A DNA stretch of 64,000 nucleotides, from positions 62,001 to 126,000 of the forward strand of contig JAPDOI010000435.1 in NCBI GenBank assembly GCA_029168955.1, in the 5' to 3' direction. The notes beneath the pieces are model-generated. The model did not search any database and was not told the origin of the DNA. It was given only the letters and a program-made list of their open reading frames with translations. The stretch's first letter is position 1, and the number at the start of each line of letters is the position of its first letter. The stretch comes from Aplectana chamaeleonis. Its lineage: Eukaryota; Nematoda; Chromadorea; Rhabditida; Cosmocercidae. Shown here one piece after another: positions 24,850-36,481 of this stretch. Position numbers and translations under genes: made by a program.

Positions 24850-26470
24850 TGATTTGATTAGATTAGATTTGATTTATTACACGGTAGCACCGTGTCAAAG
24901 ACAACAACAAAAAAAAAGAAATACCCAACGGCAATTAAGAGACTAAAGGCACCAAAATTAGTCGAACAGCAATAATAAAGCAAATGGACCAACTGACTAT
25001 TAGGCATACACTGGCATCATGAAGAAAGGAGATCTTACAAACATAACTCCTGGGACAACAGATAACACTCAAGTGTCTTTTTGAATTCACTGAGTTTCCC
25101 CACTACCAAACCTGACCGAAGTAGTTTATTGAATTCAGACCCCGCCCTATTGACAAAGAAGTGCTGTCGTACATTCCGCCTGGCCCCAACGAGGCCCAAT
25201 TTCACCGGTGCTGTCCTAGTGGTTGTTGGTCTAAGGTTGAACAGCCGGCTAGCCTTGATACCAGCACTCCCATGAATGATCTTATACATCATTATCATAT
25301 CAAACCTTCTTCTCCTGTGCTCTAGAGTGGTTAGGCCCAATTTAGCGTTCCTGGTGACATGACGCACGTTACGGTTAGTCTGAAACTACGATGTCCTTAA
25401 GAAAACTCTACGTGTAAAGGTATTTTGAACTTTCCTCAGCGCATCGATAGGTCCTGTTTTGTATGGATTAAAGACTACCGTACCATACTCCATAAGCGGA
25501 CGTACGTACGTTTTATACACCTCGGTCAGCACGTCTGCATTAGTAGTTGATAGTACTCGAAACGAGCTGTGCATTATCCTATTAGCCGTGGACGCGACCT
25601 GGAGGCAGTGGTCATCGAAACTAAGATCATCCCTGATAAGAAAACCAAGGTCATTAATCTCGCTGACCTCGCTCAACTGCAAACCGTCGATAGTGTATGT
25701 AGGAGCCACTAACTCGCCTCTTACCAAGCTTCATTACTTTAGTCTTTTCGCTGGAAAGCGGCAATTTCCATTCATTCGACCATTTGGCTACATCATTAAG
25801 AGCTTTTTGCAAACACTCCAAATCTTCCATTGTCAAAATAGGTTTATACAACTTAAAGTCATCAGCGAATGCCGAACAGCCGACGTTGTTCAAGGATATA
25901 ATCGAGGGAAGTTCATACGTATAAATATTAAAGAGAATTGGCGAAAGCACACCTTCCTGGGGAACACCACTAAGCACTGCAAAAGGAGAGGAGAACGTAC
26001 AATTAAGCCTGACTCTGAAAGTTCTGCCCGTGAGAAAAGCACGAACCCAAGCCACTATACGCGGATGGATACCCACTATTTCTAGCTTGTTTACTAATTT
26101 ACGATAAGAAACTGTCAAATGCCTTGGAAAAATGAAGGTAAATAACATCCACACCTATATCTTTGTCCAGCGCACTCGTCCAATCATCAAGTGACTGCAG
26201 CATAGCCGAAATTGTCGATTTACCCTTTTGAAAACCATGTTGGTGTTCCGAGATGATGGAGTGCTCCTCTAGATGAGCCATAATTCTTTTCTTTAATACT
26301 TTTTCAAAAAGCCTTGCAAAGATAGACGTAATACTGATGGGCCGGTAATTGTTGGGATCCGAAAACGGTTTCTTCTTCGGTATAGGAGTAACAAAAGATG
26401 TACGCCATCTGCTCGGAACATCAGCACGCATTAAACTCAGGTTGAAAATGTATTCAAGCGTGTGGCGTTC
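24850..26470 (-). pseudogene. CR1-group LINE, 5'-truncated and frameshifted (copy 2)
   Basis: Minus-strand fragments in order encode reverse transcriptase. First SRWRTSFVTPIPKKK, NNYRPISITS and HQHGFQKGKST (26431-26099), then SGVPQEGVLSPILFNIY and FADDFKLY (26154-25654; FADD at 25869-25858), then the thumb/connection region with YVRPLMEYGTVVFNPYK (25727-25386), and a C-terminal stretch (25367-25035). At least three frame breaks separate them, and no endonuclease remains. The 3' end carries an (AATCT)-like repeat, the tail usual in CR1 elements. It inserted into the left arm of a Tc1-like foldback. It is more complete than the copy at 19001-20190. Confidence 0.88.
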
Positions 26471-26982
26471 AAAATGTATTCAGGCTAACTATTATATCAA
26501 CCACCTTTTTAATGAAACATAATGGTATGGTTGTTCTTCTCTGGTATTCACTGAAGATATTCCGGCTACTGGCAATGCTCTGACAAAAAATGGGAGATCT
26601 ACGACCGCAGTTCCGACACAAGTGGATTGCGACTACGACTATTTGTGTATAGGCGATGGCTTCTGACGAGAAGAATTTAAATCTCGATAAGACTCATGGT
26701 TGGAAGTGCTGCTAAAGGAATTTGCTTATGTGCCTGTACACCTTAGCCGCCGGAACTGCGGTCGTAGATCTCCCATTTCCTGTCAGGGCGTTTGCCCATC
26801 GAGGTCGTTTCCAACTTGCGTTCGCCAGCAGTCGGATGATCTCCAGCGAGTACCAGAGGATATCAGAGTAACACCTACTCTCATTTACCCATGTTTTCGG
26901 GCGACAAAGTTGTACTTTTTAGCAGAACAATCAGAAAGTTTGCGTGAGCAGGTCTGAGGTCGGCTTCTTTGCTCGGCAATAA

Positions 26983-27204
26983 CTCTCTTGTCCAGAGTGG
27001 CTAGCCTACTGTCCTAATTTCGACAGAATGAAGAATCTCTGGGGTATTTTAGTTCGTCGAGTCTTAGCCAATGGCGGGCGATATCTCTCGATTTCTGCGC
27101 TACAGTAGGCCATAACCGAGAAAGAGAGCAAGATCGACTCGCAAAGGCTGGTTAATTTAGTCGATAGTATACCAAATCGAGTATTTGGTGCGATAAGGGA
27201 GTGA
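26983..27204 (+). pseudogene. Tc1-like transposase C-terminal fragment, right arm
   Basis: The same region as the left-arm fragment, read on the plus strand: YCPNFDRMKNLWGILVRRVL, SISALQ, an in-frame TAG, then AITEKESKIDSQ. The catalytic D of the SPDLN motif has become N and the proline is displaced, so it is inactive. Preceding sequence from about 26750 also aligns with Tc1 coding DNA but is too decayed to bound. Confidence 0.75.
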
Positions 27205-27252
27205 TGAGTCTCCAACTTCTCCTGTCTTGCAACCTCGGCATTGTGAGTTGAT

Positions 27253-27562
27253 CTTGTTTTGTTTTCTGTATGCCTTCGAGGTTTTTAGGTGGCAAAATTT
27301 ATTCGTCGGCCTTACGTTTCGACAGGGTCGTCGTCATCAGAGGCACATCGGACCACCAAACGAGCAGAGCGCAGTCTGCTTTGCACGAGACCAGTAGAGC
27401 GAATTCCACGATTCGCTCTACTGGTCTCGTGCAAAGCAGACTGCGCTCTGCTCGTTTTGTGGTCCGATATGCCTCTGATGACGACGACCCTGTCGAAACG
27501 TAAGGCCGACGAATAAATTTTGCCACCTAAAAACCTCGAAGGCATACAGAAAACAAAACAAG
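27253..27562. mobile_element. 310-bp near-perfect palindrome (MITE)
   Basis: Two arms of about 150 bp pair with only a handful of mismatches around GCGAATTCCACGATTCGC. The outer edges are CTTGTTTTGTTTTCTGTA and its complement. It sits within the right arm of the Tc1-like foldback. No clear target duplication was seen. Matching open frames on the two strands simply reflect the symmetry. Confidence 0.92.
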
Positions 27563-27692
27563 GAGTGAGGAGAGCCAATCGACTATTATATTTGTGATCG
27601 CGCAATTTTATCAAACGAGAATTCCGATTTGACCCAAGAGTGTCCTATCTTTTTGATACGCGCTTTAAAATATAAAACATACGCTGTGTATT

Positions 27693-27815
27693 GGGTTTAT
27701 ACAGTGACTTGCGGAGGACAGCCGGTGCTCAGGTCAGTGTTCTAATCCTCCCAAACAAGTCTGGTACCATCCTACCGACCCCGCAGAAATAAAATGCTTG
27801 GTTGTTATACTGTAG
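27693..27815 (-). mobile_element. tRNA-like SINE, copy 2 (body only)
   Basis: The reverse complement matches the body of the SINE at 5591-5885 (GGGGTCGGTAGGATGGTACC, then CTGGGAGG- and AACACTGACCTGAGCACC-like parts). The tRNA-like head is missing, as expected for a 5'-truncated copy. Confidence 0.6.
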
Positions 27816-28895
27816 TTTTATTAGTGCAATTTACTGAAAAACCCGAAACGGACTTTATACGTGCGTGAGGTTCAGGCAATTTTTTTCTTCGGCCATTGCA
27901 GTCCGAAACGTGGAAAAATACTACCTCGCCAAATCAATGCGGGAATATTTTTCAACTCGCGTCTCGTGGATTTACTTAGAAAGAGTTGGTAGCAAAAGTG
28001 GCCCAGATGGACGATGTATGGAAGGCATGTGTAGGCGAAACCCTCTGATTACCTCCAGAGAACTTTCTGCGAATTTTCTTCTGTAAGCTCTTTATCAAAA
28101 ACCTAAAGTGGAGACCCGCATCCCAGTCGCAGCACATGCGTCCAGCACTACAGCACTATTTCGTCACATCTCTACCGACTCCGAAACAGTATTGAGCTGT
28201 ATGTGCATTTCAGTTCACCAAAGCCTTCAAAGTTTAGTTAGTCTTAAGGGATTTCGCGGTCATTTAGGGAAAAAAACTGGTGGATTAGGTCTTTTGTTCT
28301 CAATATTTTGCCATCGAAACAACCGAAAAATCAAGGAGCACTCTGAGTTAGTTTAGTTGCTTGAGCCGAATGACTTCATCCTCATTAATGGATGCGACTC
28401 AGCTCTCGGCATCACCTTGGGTGTCGACTGACGTGCATTGGTGACACTGCAACATCATTGACGTGACTAATAGCCACCTCCCGAACATTATTCCCCGCTC
28501 CAAACCCTGATAAACCGTTGAAATAGCTTTCCAAGCGTCTTTAAGTAACTTTCGAGGATTTCTGAGTATTTTGAAGACTATCTCCAACGAGGGTAACTTC
28601 ACGGAATGGTTCTGTCAAGGTAATCAAGCACCATTCTTTAACCATCGGTTGGAAAACGCTTCGGATTTTGCTACTGAACGGCCTCCCAGCGCAAACTTAC
28701 CCCTCGCCTATACATATTAGAGAGGAAATGGGAATGCAACACATATTGTTGAGGAAATCATGTGTGCGTTAATATTGGTAGTGGACGCAATACTGCGTTA
28801 TCCCCCTTCGCGCGTAACTGGCTAATGACTGATTATGTCGTCAAGCGATCTGTCGGGGCGGCACTGTCGCACTCGCGACGAAGTACGCACTAGGC
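27816..28895. other. Unassigned DNA
   Basis: No gene, repeat end or RNA was recognised. Confidence 0.45.
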
Positions 28896-28933
28896 CTAAT
28901 ATTGATCGTGCTGCGCCACGCGATCAATATTAG
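28896..28933. repeat. 13-bp-stem hairpin
   Basis: CTAATATTGATCG (28896-28908) is exactly complementary to CGATCAATATTAG (28921-28933), with a 12-base loop. It lies just before a small MITE. Confidence 0.75.
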
Positions 28934-29067
28934 ACTTCATTTATACTTCCACCCCCGGACGGCGCGACGCAGTTCAATTCTATCATATTTATCACGCGGA
29001 GCGACACGATCGATATTGTAGGACTGCACTTCGCCGCGCCGCTCGGCGATGGAAGCATAAACGACGC
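28934..29067. mobile_element. Small GC-rich MITE
   Basis: The left edge CTTCATTTATACTTCCACC pairs with the right edge GATGGAAGCATAAACGACG, and the pairing continues inward through CGGCGCG words. Size is about 134 bp and there is no coding capacity. Confidence 0.6.
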
Positions 29068-29429
29068 ATTAGTTTACCACTGTAGCTCAGAACCACCGTT
29101 TTGAAGAAGTTCGGCCACAGGTCCTTTCTTCCCGAATGGGAGTTGGTGCTATTCCCAATGTGATGATTCCATTCTTCTAAAGCGACTGTCACCAGTAAAT
29201 TTCCTGTTCTTATGACTCAGTCTAGAACAGATCTCTGCGATTCTGTGCTTTCAGGATGCGATATTGAACGATACTCATCTTTTTTCACTCATTCCTCGAT
29301 CAGGAAATAGCGAGCTCCGGGAGCAGTTTTTTCCTGTTCTATGCCATCTTGTAGGTTTAATCATTCTCGTGTCTTAATAATTACATATTACAGAATGTCA
29401 GAGAAAAGCACATACATATATTATCATAG

Positions 29430-29592
29430 CTATTCTCTGGTTCCGAACCAAATTTACTCTGTTCCCTCGCGCGCTTGTGCGGAGCGAGGGTAGAGACACC
29501 GAGCGAGTGTGGTTAGGATACCCAGCGTACGTGCGCAGACGCACACGATGAACGGAAACAAATTCACTCGGAAACAGAAGATACATAGTTAT
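29430..29592 (+). repeat. Dispersed 160-bp repeat, copy 2
   Basis: Inverted copy of 24325-24487, with the same block of CCCTCGCGCGCTTGTGCGGA and GATGAACGGAAA. No ends or target duplication were identified. 29068-29429 contains nothing recognised. Confidence 0.7.
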
Positions 29593-30690
29593 GTATCTGA
29601 TCGATTTCCTATTACTAGTCTCACGATGAAAGACGTTCCTTTTCGCCCATGCTGATGTTAAATGTTTTCCCAGAATATTATTTATCTGAAGAAGGAAGTG
29701 CTGCCGCCTCAAGATACTACGAGCATTCTTACTTGAAGGCATCGTACGAGCAGAAATTCATAGGCCCGTAGTAAAGCCGGCGAAAATTTCAGTTCAGCCT
29801 ATCTGAATCCATGTTCTGAAAAGAATTCAGATGAGCCGCACACATTTCAGATGTACGTGTTGTAGGATAGCGACCTAGGCTAAACAGAGAAAGTCAGCAA
29901 TAAACAAGTTAAGCTGAATCAATCAGTCAGATCTGACTGAATTCTTGGCTAGAGAAGAGAGAAACAGCGTGCCAGGTCAGGAGTGCGCTCGAGACTGTTT
30001 TAAGGAGCAAAGGAGTAACCTAAATAATTCAGCTGAGATTTCGGCTTATCAATGAATCATTATCAATATCAGCTTCCACGAAACAAACAGCATTTCATTT
30101 ATTGAGAAACGGAGCATGGAGTTGGTCGATTCGTGAACGACCACGTAGAGAATAATGGTCGGTTGTTCTTGTCATCACAGGTATCATCATGCCCCGTCAT
30201 CATGGCTTTGCAAGACCGACCGCTTGATTGAAATCTATCGCTCGATACGATTTCGGACTCGTCTGAGCCCTGTCTGAATCGTTTCGGTCTCGTCTTATCA
30301 CCCATTCCGATGATCCTGACTGATTGGTGGGTTTACTACGGGCCATGCTCTATTTCATGCCCTTGAATGGGTATAATATCATTTCTTCTTTTTAGTCAAT
30401 GATAATGGCGAAGGGGCCATTCAAAAGTCACAACATGTAAAAAAATCTAAGTAAAATGAAGCCGTTCCCGATATTGGCTCGAGGAGTCGAAAAAAAGTTT
30501 GCACCCTCCCGTGGATTCCAACCCCTTGAGGGAAATCAAGGACGATTCACACTCACGTTGAAATTTGTAAAAATCCCAGGTCTTGAATCCACGACCAGAA
30601 ATCGAGGAGCGGCGCTCTTTACGACCCCTTTGTCGCTTTCAGATTCGTTAAAGGTAGTCGAGAGTGGCGTACGAACTTACGTCATATCGA
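29593..30690. other. Unassigned DNA
   Basis: No gene or repeat was recognised. The last 200 bases may belong to the 5' untranslated part of the LINE that follows. Confidence 0.4.
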
Positions 30691-30694
30691 TGTT

Positions 30695-33600
30695 TTGACC
30701 AGTTGCGCTAAATCACAAGCAATACCTTCAACTTTCCAAAATTTTGCGAAGTCCACCAGCCATCTGACACATTTTGTTCGAACGTCTTCTCTGGTGGAAT
30801 TCGGTGAAATTAGGGTTCCCGTATTTGTTAAATGGTGTATTTTCAGTGCACCGAACTCTGCCATTGGGCCAAGCTGGGCCCACCCTAAGAGAATGAAGGC
30901 AAAAGAAGGTGAATGGTTTGGAGCGCGTTGCTGCCGAGATGTCGTACGTTCGTGCCGTGGCCGTGTGGAGGAAGCAACATCAACTCCGTGCAAACCGACA
31001 TCAACCCCTCCACGAAGAGGGTTTTCGCTATGGGAGAGATGCTGGCTGGCCTCAGCTCTCCTAAGGATTCTCCTACAAAGGGCCGGCGTGGAGAGGAATC
31101 CTGGACCCGTTCAGAAGTACCCATGCGCCACGTGCGGCAAGGATGTCACATGGAGTAAAACAAGCGTCCAGTGCTTCGGATGCCTGAGGTGGGTGCATCT
31201 CTTCTGTTCGGGTCTCAGTTCTGTGAGGCATCATAACTCTGCTTTTCGCTGTGTCCTATGCTCCTCACCTTTCAACTCTGATTCCTCTACCTCCAATCGC
31301 CCACTTTCTATTGTACATATAAATCTCAATGGCCTTCGTGCCAAACTATCTGAGCTCTCTCTCTTTGCTCGTAATCACCATCCAGATGTTATAATGGTTC
31401 AGGAAACCAAACTTTCCCCCTCTGCTACCTCTTCTCACCCAAATATCCTGGCTATACTTCATACCATGCTCCAGGATCGTCTTGCGGTGGAGGAGTTTCT
31501 ACTTTTCTACTATCCACTCTTCCTTCTCATCTAATTCCAGATGTCCCTACGGACGGTACTCTCGAGTTCGTCCCCATCCATCTCCCACTCAAAACTCCCC
31601 TATCTCTCTTCATCATCTACATTCCCCAACTACATCTTGTCCCGCAACCTATAATCCTATCCCTCTTCTAAAACAACTCAACGACTGCGCCCTCTCACCC
31701 TCAGTCGTCTTCGCGGGCGACTTCAATGCTCATACCTTTTGCTCTTCACTTGACTCTGATGTTAGAGGAGAGGACGTCGAGGAATGGGCGGAGGAGTGCG
31801 ACCTGGTTATCCTAAACGATGATCAGCCCACTCGCCTTCCTTCCATCGGCCGATCTTCTAGCCCAGACATTTCGCTCGTTTCCTCCAATCTTTCTAGTGC
31901 TTGCTCGTGGTCCACTTCTACAACTCTGTCTAGTGATCACATTCCCATTTTCGTCCATATCGATCTCTCAAATTCTCTAGCCCCTTATTCTGGTATTCGT
32001 CACCGTTCTTATCTCAATTTAGGCCTTGCAGACTGGAGCCTATTCAGAGAGGTTGCACTTCACCGAGCGGCTGAATATCCATGGAATGGCGATGTGCACC
32101 AGAAAGAGCGTCACATATCTGACGCTATCCGGAAGGCTATGAAAGCGGCCATACCAGAAGGACGCGTGAAAACGTTTTACCCTAATGTCACCAGGGAAAT
32201 ACTTCAGAAAATCAGGACAAGAGATGAAAAAGAGATCTGCCAACCATCTGGACCCGGAGGTCACTGAACTTGACGACGAGATTAGAAAAGACTTGGACAG
32301 GCACAAGAAAGACGAGTGGCAGAAGTTCACTGAAAAATTGAACTTCAAGGCAGATGGTGCTGCGACATGGAAAATCCTGAGAAAACTCTCCGGAAAAACC
32401 ACACCCGCCACCGTATCTACTATCGAGTTTGAGAACAATGTATTCAAGTCAGGACAAGATGCCGCTTACGCTCTGGGCAAGAGCTTCTTCATAACATGTG
32501 CGAAGCGCGGCCCGCAAAACCGAGTGACAGTAAGGAGCTGTGCCGCCTTCCGCTTATGGGCACGGCTGATGCCTTCACTCCTGCGCAGGTGGAGAAGATT
32601 ATAAAGGAAATGCGTAATTCAAAGCCATTGGACCTGACGGAATCTGTCCAGCAGTCCTAAAGAAGCTCCCCAGTGAATTTCTCTCGCTGCTCACTGATTT
32701 AATGAACACATCATTCGAACCTGCACACTGCCACAAAACTGGAAAACAGCAAATGTCATTCCTCTGCCTAAGCCCGGTAAATCGCTGTCATCAGCGAAAG
32801 GATACAGCCCAATAAGCCTTCTGTCACCTCTAGCCAAGGTTGCTGAAAAGCTTGTCGTCAATGATTTGGCTCAGCATAATGAGAAACAACATCACCAGCA
32901 CGGCTTTAGGAAGCTACATTCCACCACGACGGCGCTTTTGGAGATCGTTGGCTATGCCATCGACGGCTTCAACATGAGGAAGCCCTCAGGACCGTTGCTG
33001 TAGCCCTGGACTTGACAAAAGCATTCGACAGTGTCAACCTGGGTATTCTATCGGATAACATACTGAAGTCCTCTATTCCACCGTGGCAGAAGCGTTGGAT
33101 AACAGCATTCGTCAAGGGCCGTCGAGCAAAAGTTATGTTTCAAAATCATGTCTCTAAAAAGTATCCCCATAGCTGCCGGTGTTCCGCAAGGCGGAGTCTT
33201 AACCCTCTCTGTTTAATCTGTACTTAGAGGACATTCCGGCACCTCCCCAGGACATTAAAGTTGTCGCCTACGCTGATGATATGACCATCATGTGCCAAAA
33301 CCGCGACATACAAGTGGCCGCGAGCAGGATCAACGAGTACCTGATGAATTTGAAAAGCCATTTCGATAACAAGATGCTCATTGTCTCAGCTGCCAAGTCT
33401 TCAGTATCAGTTTTCACAACGGACCCCAAAGAGCACAGCGCCCATCCCGATGTCAGCTGGGGTAGAGATCGCCTGCCTGCTGCTCGCTTCGTCAAACTAC
33501 TCGGCCTTATACTCGATCCGTCGCTGAAGTTCCACAAGAACACCGAGCAAAAGCAAGCAATTGTAAGAGCTAAACTCAATGTGCTAAGGGCACTGGGAGG

Positions 33601-34385
33601 TACATCGTGGGGCAGCAGTAAGGAAACTATTCTGACCAGGTATAAGGCTATACTGCAGCCCGCCCTAGAGTATGCGGCACCGGTTTGGCAGCACTTAGTG
33701 TCGGACTCATCCTGGACTAAGGTGCAGCGTGTACAAAACGCTGCTCTTCGGATCGCAACCAGATGTGCTAGGAGTTCGCCAATCGAGCATTTACACGCCG
33801 AGACACGGGTGCTACCAGGAAAGGAGCACTGTCAGCTCCAGGCCCAGCAGCTGTACATTAACATCGTCAAGCAGCCCAACCACCCATCTTTGAGAGTACT
33901 TGAGCCTGTTAGAGAGAGAGGCATCAGAAAACCTTCTGCCGATGCTCCAGACAAAGTCGATCTGCAAAGATGGCACGATTCATATCAAGAACGCCTCCGT
34001 CTGTTGCGCGAGGAGCACACCCATTTTGTCAGATTGTATCTGGAAAGAGCGGCTGTTAATCCTATTCTGGGTACTGTGCCGCCTCGAGTTTCTGAGTCTG
34101 AGTCTCAGCTTAGTAGACGTGCCAGATGCACTCTAGCCTCGTTGCGCTGTGGGCACTCAACGTTCCTGAAGTCCTACGTGAACAGGATCGACAATAGCAC
34201 TCCTGACGTTTGCCCGGACTGTGGTGGTCCTGGCCACAATACGCAACACTTATTCAACTGTCCAAAAAACCCTACAACATTGACTACAATAAACCTTTGG
34301 ACGAATCCAACGCTGGTCGCCCAGTTTCTGAACCTATAGCAATTACTCTCTTCGTGGCTGCAAAGAAGAAGAAGAAGAAGGAGCG
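30695..34385 (+). pseudogene. Jockey/CR1-group LINE with 2A-like peptide, PHD-like finger, endonuclease and reverse transcriptase
   Basis: The plus-strand fragments keep a complete domain order. At 31082-31108 is the 2A-like AGVERNPGP. Next comes a PHD-like C4HC3 finger (YPCATCGKDVTWS, CFGCLRWVHLFC, FRCVLC; about 31112-31262). An APE-type endonuclease starts with IVHINLNGLRAKL and VIMVQETKLS near 31312-31420. The reverse transcriptase follows, with KGYSPISLLSPL- and LTKAFDSVN-like blocks around 32800-33040 and AYADDMTIM (YADD at 33269-33280). The last 352-aa frame ends with a zinc-binding CPDCGGPGHNTQHLFNCP. A (GAA)n tail lies at about 34359-34380. At least three frameshifts inactivate it. 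Elements of this kind copy themselves by nicking DNA and priming on the 3' end. Confidence 0.9.
31082..31108 (+). other. 2A-like ribosome-skipping motif in the LINE
   Basis: The encoded AGVERNPGP fits the core of 2A-like sequences (V-E-x-N-P-G-P), where the ribosome fails to join G and P. It lies directly before the PHD-like finger. A hydrophobic, arginine-containing stretch (LASALLRILLQR) precedes it, as in known 2A regions. The usual D before V/I is G here, which may weaken activity. Confidence 0.7.
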
Positions 34386-36481
34386 CGTTAATTCAAAGGC
34401 GGTAGTCGCGATGAAAACATAGCCTAAAAAATTACAAAATTCACCATGGTTTGAAAAGAAAAAATGCATACACAAAGAAGATAAAGAGAGCAAGTCAAAA
34501 GAAGGGAAATATTCAAAAAGTCGCCCATATCTCGCTGTTTTTTGTAGCAATCGTGCCAGTATCGATCGAAATTTGCGTGACGGGGTAGCTTATTAATTCG
34601 CCGACGAATTTGTCCATGTCGTCACGAACTCGTTCGAAGGGGGCGGAGCGGGCTTCGTAGGCGTGTCGGGCCGTCAGTTCGCGGACTTTCTCTTACGATT
34701 TCTGACCCGCCTCTGCTGGTATATTTGACGCTGTCCTCCCCAGCTCCTGCCACTACATTGTTTCGCACTCAAAAACCAAATCCATCGTGAACGCTGCCTT
34801 CAATGGGTATCCTATACAAAAATGCACCTGAATGTATTTTTCTACTGTATGTTTCTCTAGTTTTCGGGTTGCTTATATTTGGCTTTCGGAGTCATGTGTT
34901 TCTCCGCTACGGCCACTCATCGTTATCACCGACTGGAGTGCTGACAAACGATCGATTTCAGCTTATTCTTCATCATTTACTGAAAGCATGACCAACGCAC
35001 AAACACCCATTTTTATCACTTAAAACTGTCTGTCTCTGAACAGTCCTCTTCATTTTGTCAAGTTTGTGAAACGAAAGAACTGCCGTTCTTCCAAACTAAG
35101 TATCTAGGCTTTACGTAATGAAATTTCTCCTTCACGTGAATCATATCCAATAGCCTTCTGATGACGTAGTCCGTTCCCTCGGCATCGTCTTTAACCCTTC
35201 TATTTGCTTTTAAGTTCTCGCAACCGCTACGCTATGCCTGCCATTCTATTGATTGAGCAAACCTTGAGTCGCGAAGGTAAAGCCTACACCTCAACCACAA
35301 ACGACTCGCCATTTTCACCTCTCTTTGAAGTTCTTTAAAAGTATAACAGCCTTATAGGTTGTTACATGATGATATTTAATATGATTATTCGTTTTTTTCA
35401 GCTGAGCTTGAGCGATTCTGAGATTCAGATGAGGGAATATTTGAGTTCACAGCAACTGATTTCGAAACATGAAAAAAAATCCCTGACTCACTCTTGTTAC
35501 TTTCACCTCACCACGTGAAGTCAAATGGTTGTACCTCCATTCTTGTTGCCATGCTGCTCTCTCGCATTAAATTTATTAGGCTGGTCTGAAAATATAGCAG
35601 GAAATGTACAGTGACGTAGATCTGGTGCGCATATTTTATAACATATGTGCACCGATCCGTGCCGACCGTATGCTTATGAATATTTCCCAATCCGTTTGAG
35701 ACCTTCCGATCAAAAATGGTGTATCATTCGAAAGCTCAACACTTCCTGTTTGAGTTTGTAGACCGTAGATCAGACCTTACTAACGCTAAGATATGATTAA
35801 AGCACTAAAATTGCTTCAGGAACTTTGAAGGGGCAAATTTTGCACCTTTTATATATGTATATTTTTTCCGAAAATGACAGCTTCTGTCCTATCTCAATAA
35901 CCAACGACTTCAGAGCACCGAAATGTATAGTTATGTGTCAAGAAAAGTGTCTTATCTGTTGATATTTATTTCGTCATTTATAGTCCATTTTTTCAGAAAT
36001 TCGACCTTTGCATTTTTTATTTCCGAAAAGAAGGGTCGATAACTGAGAAAATGGTTCAAATTAGTTGAGGCTTTAACTGTAATACTTACCTATGAATTTG
36101 GGTGCCCTATTGTCGTTGGATAAAGAAGGTATGATAGAAACTGCCATTTTTCGAGAAGGTATGTAAATGCGAAAAACGTCGTGATGGAAAGAAAGAACGG
36201 GTGACATTTTAAGATTTTTGGTGTCTTGTATTTTCTATCAAAAGATCTCCTGTAGATATCTCTCTTCAATCTTCATCCGAAGAGCTTTGTTCTTGCAAAT
36301 TACAGAGGAGGGAGCCGACCTCCAGGTGCTGCCCATCTCTTATCGGGATTTTGAGATCAGTGTTCATAACATTTCATTTTTAGAATTTCTCGTGGGATAA
36401 AAGGGCTCAATTGTCTGTAATTGCGCGTAATGTTTAAAAAACCTGCTCAATATTCGGAATAAAATTCGATCAAAACCCTTG
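34386..36481. other. Unassigned DNA with an orphan MITE end and a hairpin
   Basis: ATCGTGAACGCTGCCTTCAA at about 34793-34812 is a right end of the AGGCAGTG MITE family without a partner. A hairpin at 35624-35652 pairs GGTGCGCATAT with ATATGTGCACC. No exon was recognised. Confidence 0.5.

Larger units (their letters stand above)
24490..27666. mobile_element. Tc1-like foldback element, interrupted by a LINE and a palindrome
   Basis: The ends are inverted repeats of about 95 bp, both with GTATCAAAAAGATAGGACAC at the outer part (24495-24585 and 27575-27660). Behind each end lies the 3' half of a Tc1-type transposase gene, reading outward, so the element is an inverted duplication of one Tc1 end. 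The fold centre is near 26620-26750, where AATGGGAGATCTACGACCGC pairs with its complement. The left arm is split by a CR1-group LINE (24850-26470) and the right arm by a 310-bp palindrome (27253-27562). Confidence 0.8.

Noticed and set aside
27270..27614. Matching proteins on the two strands starting MAKFIRRPYVSTG
   Set aside because: They result from the symmetry of the 310-bp palindrome.
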